Part shown: positions 28,400-36,890 of the stretch, one piece after another
Position numbering within the stretch: position 1 is the first letter of the stretch
Layout of the letters: every line of letters starts with the position of its first letter
DNA from: Pacificibacter marinus
GTDB lineage: Bacteria > Pseudomonadota > Alphaproteobacteria > Rhodobacterales > Rhodobacteraceae
DNA: 64,000 nucleotides
Assembly (NCBI RefSeq): GCF_900109555.1
Contig: NZ_FNZV01000006.1
Span: 124,001-188,000 of the forward strand
Direction of reading: 5' to 3'
Translations under genes and position numbers: made by a program
The notes under the pieces: generated by a model
Told to the model about the DNA's origin: nothing
Seen by the model: the letters and a program-made list of their open reading frames with translations, nothing else
Databases searched by the model: none

Positions 28400-28636
28400 T
28401 GAGGCCCAGTCCGTATTGCATTACCATATTGTTGAAAAACAGGACTTCGAATCTCAAAAAACTTATCCTTTCAAGGCCTTATCCAACCTGAAGGGGAGTT
28501 AAGTAATATCGTGCACCCAGGAAGATATGGATGAAGTAAATAATTTTTATTATCAAAATGTTAATGCATAAATATTCAATAATATTATGCACTTTTCTAT
28601 GAAAAACGAAGCATGCGGTTTTCACAAAGCCCTCTC
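28400..28636. other. AT-rich gap inside the decayed mobile region
   Basis: No gene seen. The centre (about 28535-28610) is far richer in A and T than its surroundings, with runs such as AATAATTTTTATTATC, consistent with foreign or decaying DNA. It occupies the place where the catalytic N-terminal domain of the following recombinase should be. Confidence 0.5.
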
Positions 28637-29342
28637 TTAGATTGGGGCATCACTCGCCGCAAAGGTCACCACGGGGCGCTGATCTCACTAGAAACCTTTG
28701 AGCGCGCCGAAACGGAACCAAAATGGTCCTGCCCGCACAGACATCAGCAGCGACTTCCCGCTGCGTGGCGCGGCGCTCTGCGCCGACTGTGACAAGCCAC
28801 TGACGTCTCGCTGGTCGCGCAGTCATACGGCAAGCGCAATCCGTATTTCTGGTGCCGCACCAAAGGCTGCGAGAGCTTCCGCAAAAATATCCGCGCTGAA
28901 AAGGTCGATGTCGTGAAGGCCATGCTGACCCAAGCTTGTGCGCAACGTTTGACACAAGCCGATGCGATAAAAGCTGAGCTGACTCGTCAAATGGCAAACC
29001 GACAAACAACTCGACGCGCTGTTGGCCCGCATCGTTGAAACCAACAACTCCACCGTCATCGCTGCCTATGAGACGAAGATCACCAAGCTAGAGCAAGAAA
29101 AATTGGTTCCGATTGAAAAGCGGGAGAAAAAATCCACATCAAAGCGCACATCCGAGCAAATTTTCGAACTCGCGGTAAAATTCCTGTCAAACCCTTGGAA
29201 TATATGGTAAATTATAGACCTAACACTCAAGAAAACAGTGCTCAGATTGGCATTTAAAGCCCCATTGACCTATGATCGCCAAAATGGATTTCTAACCCCG
29301 CAAACGTCTGTAATCTTTAGGCTTTTGGAGGGTTTTTACTGA
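28637..29342 (+). pseudogene. Large serine recombinase remnant, multiple frameshifts
   Basis: Pieces of a site-specific serine recombinase in three frames: WGITRRKGHHGALISLETFE; then SSDFPLRGAALCADCDKPLTS; then KRNPYFWCRTKGCESFRKN, completing a CxxC...C...C zinc ribbon; then DALLARIVETNNSTVIAAYE and FELAVKFLSNPWNIW. An in-frame TAA follows, and then KKTVLRLAFKAPLTYDRQNG and LLEGFY end at 29342. This order (recombinase domain, zinc ribbon, coiled coil, C-terminal tail) is the family architecture, but the resolvase catalytic domain is missing. It stops nine bases from the 3' end of tRNA-Arg. Confidence 0.8.
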
Positions 29343-29351
29343 AAAGTAAAA

Positions 29352-29428
29352 TGGTGCACCCGAGAGGATTCGAACCTCTGACCCCCTGATTCGTAGTCAG
29401 GTACTCTATCCAGCTGAGCTACGGGTGC
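29352..29428 (-). tRNA. tRNA-Arg (anticodon ACG)
   Basis: On the minus strand 77 bases fold as a cloverleaf: acceptor GCACCCG/CGGGTGC, D-arm with AGCTCAGCTGGATAGAG, anticodon stem CCTGA/TCAGG with loop CTACGAA (anticodon ACG, normally deaminated to ICG), T-arm GGTTCGAATCC, and an encoded CCA end. It borders the recombinase remnant at its 3' side. Confidence 0.97.
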
Positions 29429-29515
29429 GCTCATGAGGGCGATTTACCGAGTGTGGCGGGGCGGCGCAAGGGGCCAATTGATCTTTTTGTAAAAAACTTT
29501 GTCACAAAATGAAAT

Positions 29516-30946
29516 TTAGGCAGATTTTGATATCTGGTCACCTGCGTGCACGTCGGAAAAGCCTTTTGGTAAATGAATGGCAAACCGTGTGCCTGTCTTA
29601 TCACTAAGCTCAAGAACAAGCCGCCCACCATGCCCGCGAATAAGTTCGGACGCGATAGCAAGCCCCAAGCCAAAGCCACCTTTGCGCGCGCCGCCGTGAA
29701 AGGGCTGAAACAAGTGCTCACGCGCCTTAGCGGGCAATCCAGGACCTGTGTCAGAGATATGAATGATCCATTCGTCGGCTTCATCCACACTGGACACGGC
29801 AATCTCACCTGGATTTCCGGTTGCCATGATGGCTTGGCGCGCGTTGCGCACAAGGTTTGAAATAACGCGGTACAGTTGTTCGTCGTCCGCACGCAACACC
29901 ATGGTGGCGGGCACATCTTCTGCAAACGACAGATCGAAATCCATCACAGCAAGACGCTCACTTTCAATAACTTCAGCAACCAATTCAGCGATACGCACCC
30001 CTTTCAAGGCGGGGGCAGGCTCTTCGGCTTTACCAAACGCCAAAGTGGATTCGCATAGATTCACGGCACGGTGAATCGAGTTCACGAGCTTGGGGGCAGA
30101 GCGCATAACTGCAGGGTCTTGGGAGGCTTCAAGCCTGTCACTGAAAAGTTGCGCAGTGGTCAAAATATTGCGCAAATCATGGGACACCTTGGCGACAGCC
30201 CCACCAAGTTGCGCCAAACGTTCTTTTTGCCGCAAGGCCCCCGTGAGTTCTGTTTGCATGTCGCACAAAGCAATTTCAGCCTCGCGCAATTCAAGAACAT
30301 GCGCAGACGGTTCAATAATGCGGCGGGCATCTTCGGGGGCTTGAGCATATGATGTCATCGCCCCCACGACACGCTTGATCGGCTTCACGATCAAAGCACG
30401 TACCGCGAAAAACAACAGAGCTGCCGTGAGAAAGGAAATGACAGCAGACAACATCAAAATTCGCATGCCGTAGTCAATCATCGCCATGCGCAAAGGTTGC
30501 GTCGAGAGCGTTACCTCAATCAAGAGGCCTGCCTGTTTTACAGGGTCGCCAATCACACGGATCACTTGGTCTTTAGGATCGAGCATAACAGTGATCGCGT
30601 CTTGGATCAGCTCCCACGCAGAAGCATCACGCAAATCATAGGTCGCAAAGATTTGCGCAGGAATCGGTGAGGACAGCACCAGTTGGCGGATCTCATTGCG
30701 CCGCAGCACCACGTTGTAAACGCCGGCATTGGCCAAAAGTTCGTCTTCCAGCCCCATATCAATGGTTTCATTAGCCAAAAGCGCGAGCGACGCGATTTGC
30801 GCTCGCTCAAGGCGCGACAGCAAAAAGTCTTCCCGAAAACGTGCAATCGAAGGCACGAAAATCATAACCTCTGCGGCCATCACAAAGATAACCGTAAGCA
30901 TCAAGAACCGCCCTGTAAGCGTATTTAAGAACCGTGGCAGTTTCAT
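29516..30946 (-). CDS. HAMP-domain sensor histidine kinase
   Basis: A 476-residue membrane kinase. Helix 1 (about 13-32) and helix 2 (about 160-188) flank a periplasmic sensor domain; HAMP follows. The dimerisation box is VSHDLRN with the phospho-acceptor histidine, then N box NLVRNARQA, G1 DTGPGLP, F LFQPF and G2 GGFGLGLAI. No response regulator is in the neighbourhood. It starts 20 bp after the stop of the flavin oxidoreductase gene, so TVP38, oxidoreductase and kinase probably form one transcript. Signal unknown. Confidence 0.88.
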   Translation of the reverse strand: MKLPRFLNTLTGRFLMLTVIFVMAAEVMIFVPSIARFREDFLLSRLERAQIASLALLANETIDMGLEDELLANAGVYNVVLRRNEIRQLVLSSPIPAQIFATYDLRDASAWELIQDAITVMLDPKDQVIRVIGDPVKQAGLLIEVTLSTQPLRMAMIDYGMRILMLSAVISFLTAALLFFAVRALIVKPIKRVVGAMTSYAQAPEDARRIIEPSAHVLELREAEIALCDMQTELTGALRQKERLAQLGGAVAKVSHDLRNILTTAQLFSDRLEASQDPAVMRSAPKLVNSIHRAVNLCESTLAFGKAEEPAPALKGVRIAELVAEVIESERLAVMDFDLSFAEDVPATMVLRADDEQLYRVISNLVRNARQAIMATGNPGEIAVSSVDEADEWIIHISDTGPGLPAKAREHLFQPFHGGARKGGFGLGLAIASELIRGHGGRLVLELSDKTGTRFAIHLPKGFSDVHAGDQISKSA

Positions 30947-30966
30947 AGACCCTCGACTGGGCCCCT

Positions 30967-32394
30967 TTATGGCAGGAACCGTTGAACCAGTTTCACAACT
31001 GTTTGGACACGCGGGTTGTCAAACAGCTTTGGTGTAAAATAGGAACCCGCAGCGCGCTTGTTAAGTTCCATCAATGTCGGATATGGCGCGACCACGCCAG
31101 CAATTTGTCCCATTTTTAGTCGAGAGGCTACCGCCAATGCCCAAAAGGATATCAATTCCCCAGCATCAGGCCCAACAATCGTCACCCCAACAGGGCGGTT
31201 TTTCACAACCATCACTTTAATAAATCCACCACCAGACGAGCGCCCTGTCGCGATAGCACGATCATTGCCAGAGATATCAGCGCGCGACACTGTCAGTTTC
31301 GCACCATGGGCCTTATGCGCTTCAGCTTCAGTCATCCCGATTTGGGCCAATTCAGGGTCAGTATACGTCGCACGCGGAATATGGTCCGACTGCGCCTTTG
31401 CAGGAAGGCCAAAAAGCATGGAGCGAATCAAAACACCCGCGTGATAGCCTGCAACATGGGTGAACTGCATCCCACCTGCGGCATCACCGATCGCATAAAC
31501 ACGCCTGTTCGATGACCGCAAAGAGGCATTCACCTTGACGCCCGCACGGTTGCGATTGATCTCGCCCTTTTCCAAATCCAGCTTATCTGTGTTGGCAACG
31601 CGCCCAACTGCAACCAATAGATCACTGCCTTTGACTTCAGAGCCATCTTTGAGCGTCAGCGTGATATCACCAGCACCGCCAGAGACAGTCACTACAGGCG
31701 CCTGCTCTAGAATTGCGACGTCTTCCGCACGCAGCGCCTCTTTCACCACCTGAGCCGCCTCGGGATCATCGCGGCCCAGCGCGTCCATAGCATCCAAAAC
31801 TGTAACATCGCATCCCAAACGACGGTGAGCTTGCGCCATTTCCATGCCGATAGGTCCGCCACCCAAAACCAAAAGGTGCTTGGGGGCCGAGCGCTGCTGC
31901 CACAACGTTTCATTTGTCAAATACGGCACGCTCTCCAGCCCATCTATGGGTGGAATAAAGGCGCGCGAGCCTGTTGCAATCACAAAACGGCGGGCCGTGA
32001 TTTCAGTGTCTCCAGCTTGTACAGTCGTCGGCGATGTGAACCGCGCAAACGCCCGTATCACAGTACAACCGAGGCTCTCAAACCGTTCTTGGCTGTCATG
32101 AGGAGCAATCGTGTTTATGGCCGATTGGACATGATCCATCGCAACTGCGTAGTCGACCTGCGGAGCAACTCCCGCAATCCCAGCCCCACCTTTGCGCATC
32201 AAATGCGCCTGTTTGCCTGCAGACAAAAGTGCCTTGGACGGCACACAGCCGTAGTTCAAACAATCGCCACCCATTTCTCCCGCTTCAATCAGCACCACCT
32301 TGGCGCCCATTTGAACGGCTCCAGACGCAACAGACAGCCCACCAGAGCCGCCACCGATCACGCAGATGTCCGTTTTAATTTTTTGCAGGGTCAT
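30967..32394 (-). CDS. FAD-dependent pyridine nucleotide-disulfide oxidoreductase (mercuric reductase/Lpd-like)
   Basis: A 475-residue class I flavoprotein. FAD-binding GGGSGGLSVASG (15-26), the redox-active disulfide in GGDCLNYGCVPSKALL, the second nucleotide-binding GGGPIGMEMA and the FAD contact YAIGDAAGG are intact. The C-terminal dimerisation domain lacks the usual His-Glu pair (HAHPT..E) of lipoamide dehydrogenase; instead it reads ISFWALAVASRLKMGQIAG and VAPYPTL. No C-terminal Cys pair of MerA is visible either. It is therefore an uncharacterised relative. It overlaps the upstream TVP38/DedA-family gene by 4 bp, a pairing seen in other bacteria. Confidence 0.86.
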   Translation of the reverse strand: MTLQKIKTDICVIGGGSGGLSVASGAVQMGAKVVLIEAGEMGGDCLNYGCVPSKALLSAGKQAHLMRKGGAGIAGVAPQVDYAVAMDHVQSAINTIAPHDSQERFESLGCTVIRAFARFTSPTTVQAGDTEITARRFVIATGSRAFIPPIDGLESVPYLTNETLWQQRSAPKHLLVLGGGPIGMEMAQAHRRLGCDVTVLDAMDALGRDDPEAAQVVKEALRAEDVAILEQAPVVTVSGGAGDITLTLKDGSEVKGSDLLVAVGRVANTDKLDLEKGEINRNRAGVKVNASLRSSNRRVYAIGDAAGGMQFTHVAGYHAGVLIRSMLFGLPAKAQSDHIPRATYTDPELAQIGMTEAEAHKAHGAKLTVSRADISGNDRAIATGRSSGGGFIKVMVVKNRPVGVTIVGPDAGELISFWALAVASRLKMGQIAGVVAPYPTLMELNKRAAGSYFTPKLFDNPRVQTVVKLVQRFLP

Positions 32395-33203
32395 TTCGTC
32401 ACCTCCTCGGTGCGTTTGAAGCGCTTATAGAGCATCGGCAGTGCGGACAGGGCCGCAAGTCCAAGAATCGGGAACAACACTTGTGGTTCAAAAATCACCC
32501 CAAGATTGGGCGTCTCGCCACGCTCGAACACAGACCCAAGCCCAGCACCGACAGACGTAAACACCAATGTCCCCGGCACAATGCCAAGCCCCGTGGACAC
32601 CACAAAGCGGTACAACGGGACACCCACAAACGCAGGCAACAGATTGGCGACAAAGAAGGGGACAATAGGTAGCAATCGAATAAGAAAAAGCATCGACCAC
32701 TGATTTTCGTCAATACCATCTTTGAGACGCTTCAGACGCCCTGAGCCGGTGTCCATCTTAGCTGCAAGCCAAGCCCCAAGCCCCCAACGCGCGGCAAGAA
32801 ACAAACAGCTCGCGCCAATCGTCGCCCCTGCAACGTTGAAAAACACGCCAGGGAAAACTCCAAACAAAAAGCCCCCAGACAAGGTCGCAATACTTGCGCC
32901 GGGCAATGAAAACGTAACGATGACAATATAACTTAGCACAAAAACAGCCACAGCGGCTCCATAGTGCGCATCACGATAGGCCAAAAGTTCCTCGCGGTGT
33001 TGCGCAAAGCTTTCGAAACTCAACGAGTCGCGAAATATAGCGGCCAATCCAACGGCCACTGCTACAAACAGCACGAGGGGCAAAAAGCGCGCAACCGTCC
33101 CTCTGGAAGTCACAATCGGGGCGGGGGCATTCAAGGGGCTAAAATCAGGCAAAGGCTTTCCTTTATGGGGCTTGTCTGGCAAAATGCTCAGGCTTTGCGC
33201 CAT
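32391..33203 (-). CDS. TVP38/TMEM64 family membrane protein (DedA/VTT superfamily)
   Basis: A 270-residue polytopic membrane protein. The VTT core includes FSLPGASIATLSGGFLFG, GATIGASCLFLAARWGLG, and FLIRLLPIVPFFVANLLPAF followed by a glycine-rich loop. DedA/TMEM64-type proteins act as lipid scramblases or flippases or influence proton-motive force; the bacterial TVP38 role is not settled. Translationally coupled (ATGA) to the flavin oxidoreductase. First gene of a probable three-gene transcript. The region 33204-33413 upstream separates it from divergent rpmH. Confidence 0.87.
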   Translation of the reverse strand: MAQSLSILPDKPHKGKPLPDFSPLNAPAPIVTSRGTVARFLPLVLFVAVAVGLAAIFRDSLSFESFAQHREELLAYRDAHYGAAVAVFVLSYIVIVTFSLPGASIATLSGGFLFGVFPGVFFNVAGATIGASCLFLAARWGLGAWLAAKMDTGSGRLKRLKDGIDENQWSMLFLIRLLPIVPFFVANLLPAFVGVPLYRFVVSTGLGIVPGTLVFTSVGAGLGSVFERGETPNLGVIFEPQVLFPILGLAALSALPMLYKRFKRTEEVTK

Positions 33204-33309
33204 TGACCAGCGAAAATGCGCAATCTCACGTGGCAGTGAACATAGGTCAGCGGACCGTTATCAACTGTAATATTCCTGAGATTTGTTTTGCGAAATGCCG
33301 CGCAATCAA

Positions 33310-33338
33310 TTGACAACCCCCCCACTCCTGCCTAAAGA
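33310..33338 (+). promoter_or_regulatory. Putative housekeeping promoter for rpmH
   Basis: TTGACA (33310-33315) and TAAAGA (33333-33338) are separated by 17 bases and lie 76 bp upstream of the rpmH start. A good sigma-70-type fit by inspection; no transcript data. Confidence 0.45.
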
Positions 33339-33413
33339 CTGCGCTTTGAACGTATACACGCCTTCGAATCCCCTTAAAGGATTTGGGCCAACCAAACCGA
33401 TGGAGATGGAGCG

Positions 33414-33548
33414 ATGAAACGCACCTTTCAACCGAGTAACCTCGTACGCAAACGCCGCCACGGTTTCCGTGCGCGCATGGCGACTAAAGCTGGTCGTAAA
33501 ATTATCAACTCACGTCGTGCGCAAGGCCGGAAATCCTTGTCAGCGTAA
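33414..33548 (+). CDS. rpmH: Large ribosomal subunit protein bL34
   Basis: 44 residues, [20 protein letters not shown] at the start and a very basic remainder ending GRKSLSA. This is the complete, near-invariant bL34. A GGAG motif lies just ahead of the ATG. First gene of the classical rpmH-rnpA-yidD-yidC cluster. Confidence 0.97.
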   Translation: MKRTFQPSNLVRKRRHGFRARMATKAGRKIINSRRAQGRKSLSA

Positions 33549-33571
33549 AGTTGAGCCGAAAGGCTATGTGA

Positions 33572-34048
33572 ATGACACCGCCGAATGCACCTATGGTTAT
33601 GGCTCCTGCCGAAGCTAAAGGATCGCAATCGGTGGATTTGTCATGTCAAAACCATACGATTGTAACACTACAAAAGCGCGCAGACTTTCTGCGGGCTGCG
33701 CGTGCGCGTCGCCAAGGCACATCAAGCCTTTTGCTTCAAGGTCGCATGCGGGCAGCCGATGAACCTAAAGACGGCATTCGTGTCGGCTACACGTGTTCCA
33801 AAAAGGTTGGCAATGCGGTCAAACGCAACCATGCCAAACGCCGGTTACGCGAAGCGGCCCGTGCCGTAATCAGTGAATTTGGGCGCGAAGGTTGGGACTA
33901 TGTGCTGATCGGCAAAGCTGGTGACACAAGCGCCCGCCCCTACCATCTCCTCCTAAAAGATCTGCGATATGCGCTGCGCAAAGTCCACGGCGTCTCAGAA
34001 AAACCTAGTGGGCCTCAACCAAATCGGCCACAAGAGGGACAGAAATGA
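33572..34048 (+). CDS. rnpA: Ribonuclease P protein component
   Basis: 158 residues, longer than the usual ~120 because of an N-terminal extension of about 30 residues; a later start cannot be excluded. The core begins [17 protein letters not shown], continues with [12 protein letters not shown] and has the RNase P fingerprint [14 protein letters not shown] (the RNR box). It assists the RNase P RNA in 5' maturation of tRNAs. Overlaps yidD by 4 bp. Confidence 0.93.
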   Translation: MTPPNAPMVMAPAEAKGSQSVDLSCQNHTIVTLQKRADFLRAARARRQGTSSLLLQGRMRAADEPKDGIRVGYTCSKKVGNAVKRNHAKRRLREAARAVISEFGREGWDYVLIGKAGDTSARPYHLLLKDLRYALRKVHGVSEKPSGPQPNRPQEGQK

Positions 34049-34290
34049 CTCCTCTCGCAGTGCTCGTGTCTCTGCCCGTCCGCGCCTATCGGATGATTTT
34101 TAGTGCATGGGTTGGATATAATTGCCGATACCAGCCCACTTGCAGCGCTTATGCTTTGGAAGCTCTTGACAAGCATGGCGCACTAAAAGGCTCATATCTG
34201 GCGGCACGCCGTATTGGTCGCTGCCATCCGCTGGGCAAAAGTGGCTACGACCCTGTGCCCGAGGCTAAACCAAAAAAGACCGAGGATTAG
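34045..34290 (+). CDS. yidD: Membrane protein insertion efficiency factor YidD
   Basis: 81 residues with an N-terminal amphipathic helix ([19 protein letters not shown]) and the family motif [16 protein letters not shown], followed by [15 protein letters not shown]. Three cysteines are present in the expected pattern. It aids YidC-dependent membrane protein insertion. ATG overlaps the rnpA stop. Confidence 0.95.
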   Translation: MTPLAVLVSLPVRAYRMIFSAWVGYNCRYQPTCSAYALEALDKHGALKGSYLAARRIGRCHPLGKSGYDPVPEAKPKKTED

Positions 34291-34292
34291 GC

Positions 34293-35174
34293 GTGTTGGA
34301 CGATCTTGATGACATCCACCCACTGTTTCACGGTGCGCCTTCAACAACCGAATTTAAAAAGCTGCGCAAACGCATCGTGCGCAATGTGCGCGAAGCTGTC
34401 GAACAATACGGCATGGTGGAACGCGGCGCGAAATGGCTAGTGTGCATGTCTGGCGGCAAAGACAGCTATACACTTTTAGCGATTCTGCATGAGCTACAAT
34501 GGCGCGGCTTACTGCCTGTCGAGCTCTTGGCCTGTAATCTAGACCAAGGTCAGCCTGGATTTCCTGCAACTGTACTGCCTGAGTTTCTTAAGAAAATGGC
34601 AGTACCGCACCGAATCGAATACAAAGACACGTATTCCATCGTCACTGATAAAGTACCTGCTGGGCGCACCTACTGTGCGCTGTGTTCACGTTTGCGCCGC
34701 GCGAATCTATACAGAGTTGCCCGCGAAGAAGGTTGCACAGCCGTTGTGCTTGGCCACCATCGTGATGACATCTTAGAAACCTTTTTCATGAACCTGTTTC
34801 ACGGTGGGCGCCTTGCCACTATGCCACCGAAACTGGTCAATGAAGAAGGCGACTTATTTCTCTATCGTCCTTTAGCACATGCCGCCGAAGCTGACTGTGA
34901 AAAATTTGCAAAATCAATGAATTACCCCATAATTCCCTGTGATCTATGTGGCTCTCAAGATGGGCTTCAACGCCAGCAAGTCAAACAGATTTTGGATGGA
35001 TGGGAAAAGAACAGCCCCGGCCGACGTCAAATTATGTTCAAAGCCCTCACCAATATCCGGCCATCGCATATGCTCGATCCAAAGCTGCATGATTTCATTG
35101 GGCTTCTCACGTCTTCCCCGGATGGCAAGATGGAAAATACGGACAATTCGATGGAAATCCCGAAACTGCGTTAA
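34293..35174 (+). CDS. ttcA: tRNA 2-thiocytidine(32) synthetase TtcA
   Basis: 293 residues from a GTG start at 34293, two bases after the yidD stop. The PP-loop [10 protein letters not shown] (residues 54-63), the CALCSRLRR pair of cysteines and a later CDLCGSQ pair, plus [11 protein letters not shown], identify TtcA. It uses a [4Fe-4S] cluster and ATP to thiolate C32 of some tRNAs, including tRNA-Arg(ICG) in E. coli; a tRNA-Arg(ACG) gene occurs 5 kb away, though that is probably chance. Confidence 0.92.
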   Translation: MLDDLDDIHPLFHGAPSTTEFKKLRKRIVRNVREAVEQYGMVERGAKWLVCMSGGKDSYTLLAILHELQWRGLLPVELLACNLDQGQPGFPATVLPEFLKKMAVPHRIEYKDTYSIVTDKVPAGRTYCALCSRLRRANLYRVAREEGCTAVVLGHHRDDILETFFMNLFHGGRLATMPPKLVNEEGDLFLYRPLAHAAEADCEKFAKSMNYPIIPCDLCGSQDGLQRQQVKQILDGWEKNSPGRRQIMFKALTNIRPSHMLDPKLHDFIGLLTSSPDGKMENTDNSMEIPKLR

Positions 35175-35256
35175 CGGAGCAGCCACTAAATTGGCGATAC
35201 TTTGACAGTGAACTGCGCGCCAATGCACGCCACCACTGATTTAGGACGCCGATCAT

Positions 35257-36789
35257 ATGCCAGATGATATTTCTGCCACGCGACGCCGCTTACAAAATCT
35301 ATTATCAGGGCATCAAACGCTCGCGTTCTTTCCAGCAATCTGTTTGGGCGCTTTTTGGGTGGGCGGCGAGCCGGCTCTTATTGTGGCGGCGCTTGGACTT
35401 CCCGTATTTTTTGCCTTCATTCAAGGCACAGCCAAACACCTTCCCAAACAAACAGGGGCAGACGCGATAACTGGCCTGCCGCTTCGCACAGCAGTGATAG
35501 ACACCATCGATCAAGTCATTGACAACCAATCCACCACGGGACGCACGACAGCGTGTCTCGCCGTAGAGATTGACGGATTTCACAGCATTGAAACCAGTTT
35601 TGGGCCTGCCGCGGCCGAAGTGATTTTAAAATCCTCCGCGCGCAGAATTCTTGATATTATGCGCGACCTCGACGTTGTTGCACGCCTTGACGGCCCTCGT
35701 TTTACAATTGCTTTAGCGCCGATGCACCGCACAGATTTGGAAACGTTGATTCAGCTATCTTCGCGCATTCAAGCCACTCTGTCAGAACCGCTCTCTGTTG
35801 ACGCTACAAAAATTTATGTATCTGCAAGTATTGGGTTTTGCCTGCCTGCTCGCGCACCTGGTCAGTCAGGTGCAGCCTTTCTTGATGCTGCCGAAGCTGC
35901 GCTCGCTGATGCGAAATCAAACGGGGCAGGTTCAATCCGTGCTTTTACACCGGGGACCACTCAAACGACCCTAGATCGCAGCACGATACAGGCAGACGTT
36001 GGGGATGCTCTCGAAAACGGGCAAATTATACCTTGGTTTCAACCTCAAATTTCAACCGATACAGGTGCTATTTCGGGTATGGAAGCTCTTGCTCGTTGGG
36101 TTCATCCAAAAAAAGGTGTGATTCCCCCAGCGAATTTCCTACCCGCGATTGAGGAAAATGGCCTTATCGAACGCCTTGGTGAAATTATTTTATATCACTC
36201 ATTTTCAGCTCTCCAAACCTGGGACGAGGCAGGTTTTAATATTCCAACGATATCAGTAAATTTTTCGGCAACCGAACTGTCTAATCCGAAATTAGTGGAC
36301 AAAATTCGCTGGGAGCTTGATCGGTTTGAATTCGAACCATCTCGTCTGACTATTGAAATTTTAGAAAACGTGATTGCCTCTTCTGACAATGACACTATCA
36401 CACGCAACATAGCGGCGCTCAGTCAACTTGGCTGCGGAATCGACCTAGATGATTTCGGCACAGGCCACGCATCTATCGCAAATATTCGCCGCTTTGCTGT
36501 AAAGCGGATCAAAATCGACAAGTCATATGTGAAGCGCTGTGATGTTGATCGAAACCAACAAGATATGTTGGCTGCCATCCTGACCATGGCAGAACGTATC
36601 AATCTTCAGACCCTCACAGAGGGCGTCGAAACCGTGGGAGAACATGCAATGCTGTCCCAATTGGGGTGTGGTCACGTGCAGGGTTTCTCTATTTCGCGAC
36701 CACTAGCTTTTGACCTCACACTGAATTGGATGGACGCCCACCGCAAAAAACTGGCCCAAACACCCAAAATCGGTCGTAAAGCCAGCTAG
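35257..36789 (+). CDS. Cyclic-di-GMP phosphodiesterase with degenerate GGDEF and intact EAL domain
   Basis: A 510-residue protein. Two N-terminal membrane helices (about 20-58) precede a GGDEF-like domain (about 70-230) in which the active motif is replaced by RLDGPRFTI, so cyclase activity is not expected. The EAL domain (about 245-500) keeps the key motifs: MEALARW, NFSATEL, EILENV, DDFGTGHAS, KIDKSYV and LTEGVET. It should hydrolyse c-di-GMP at the membrane and favour motility over attachment; the GGDEF remnant may bind GTP as an allosteric site. Lies between ttcA and yidC on the same strand, with an 82-bp gap after ttcA. Confidence 0.9.
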   Translation: MPDDISATRRRLQNLLSGHQTLAFFPAICLGAFWVGGEPALIVAALGLPVFFAFIQGTAKHLPKQTGADAITGLPLRTAVIDTIDQVIDNQSTTGRTTACLAVEIDGFHSIETSFGPAAAEVILKSSARRILDIMRDLDVVARLDGPRFTIALAPMHRTDLETLIQLSSRIQATLSEPLSVDATKIYVSASIGFCLPARAPGQSGAAFLDAAEAALADAKSNGAGSIRAFTPGTTQTTLDRSTIQADVGDALENGQIIPWFQPQISTDTGAISGMEALARWVHPKKGVIPPANFLPAIEENGLIERLGEIILYHSFSALQTWDEAGFNIPTISVNFSATELSNPKLVDKIRWELDRFEFEPSRLTIEILENVIASSDNDTITRNIAALSQLGCGIDLDDFGTGHASIANIRRFAVKRIKIDKSYVKRCDVDRNQQDMLAAILTMAERINLQTLTEGVETVGEHAMLSQLGCGHVQGFSISRPLAFDLTLNWMDAHRKKLAQTPKIGRKAS

Positions 36790-36890
36790 TCACTTTTCAC
36801 CTTTCCCTAGGAAAAACTTCGAATCTGCTTGACCTTCGGCGCTTGGAGAGGTTGAACCACCACTACCAATTCAACAATCAGGCGACCGTG

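Noticed and set aside
28512-28519. Short repeat GTGCACCC shared with the tRNA-Arg 3' end (29354-29361), possible attachment site
   Set aside because: Only eight bases match and the similarity stops there; too short to claim an att site.
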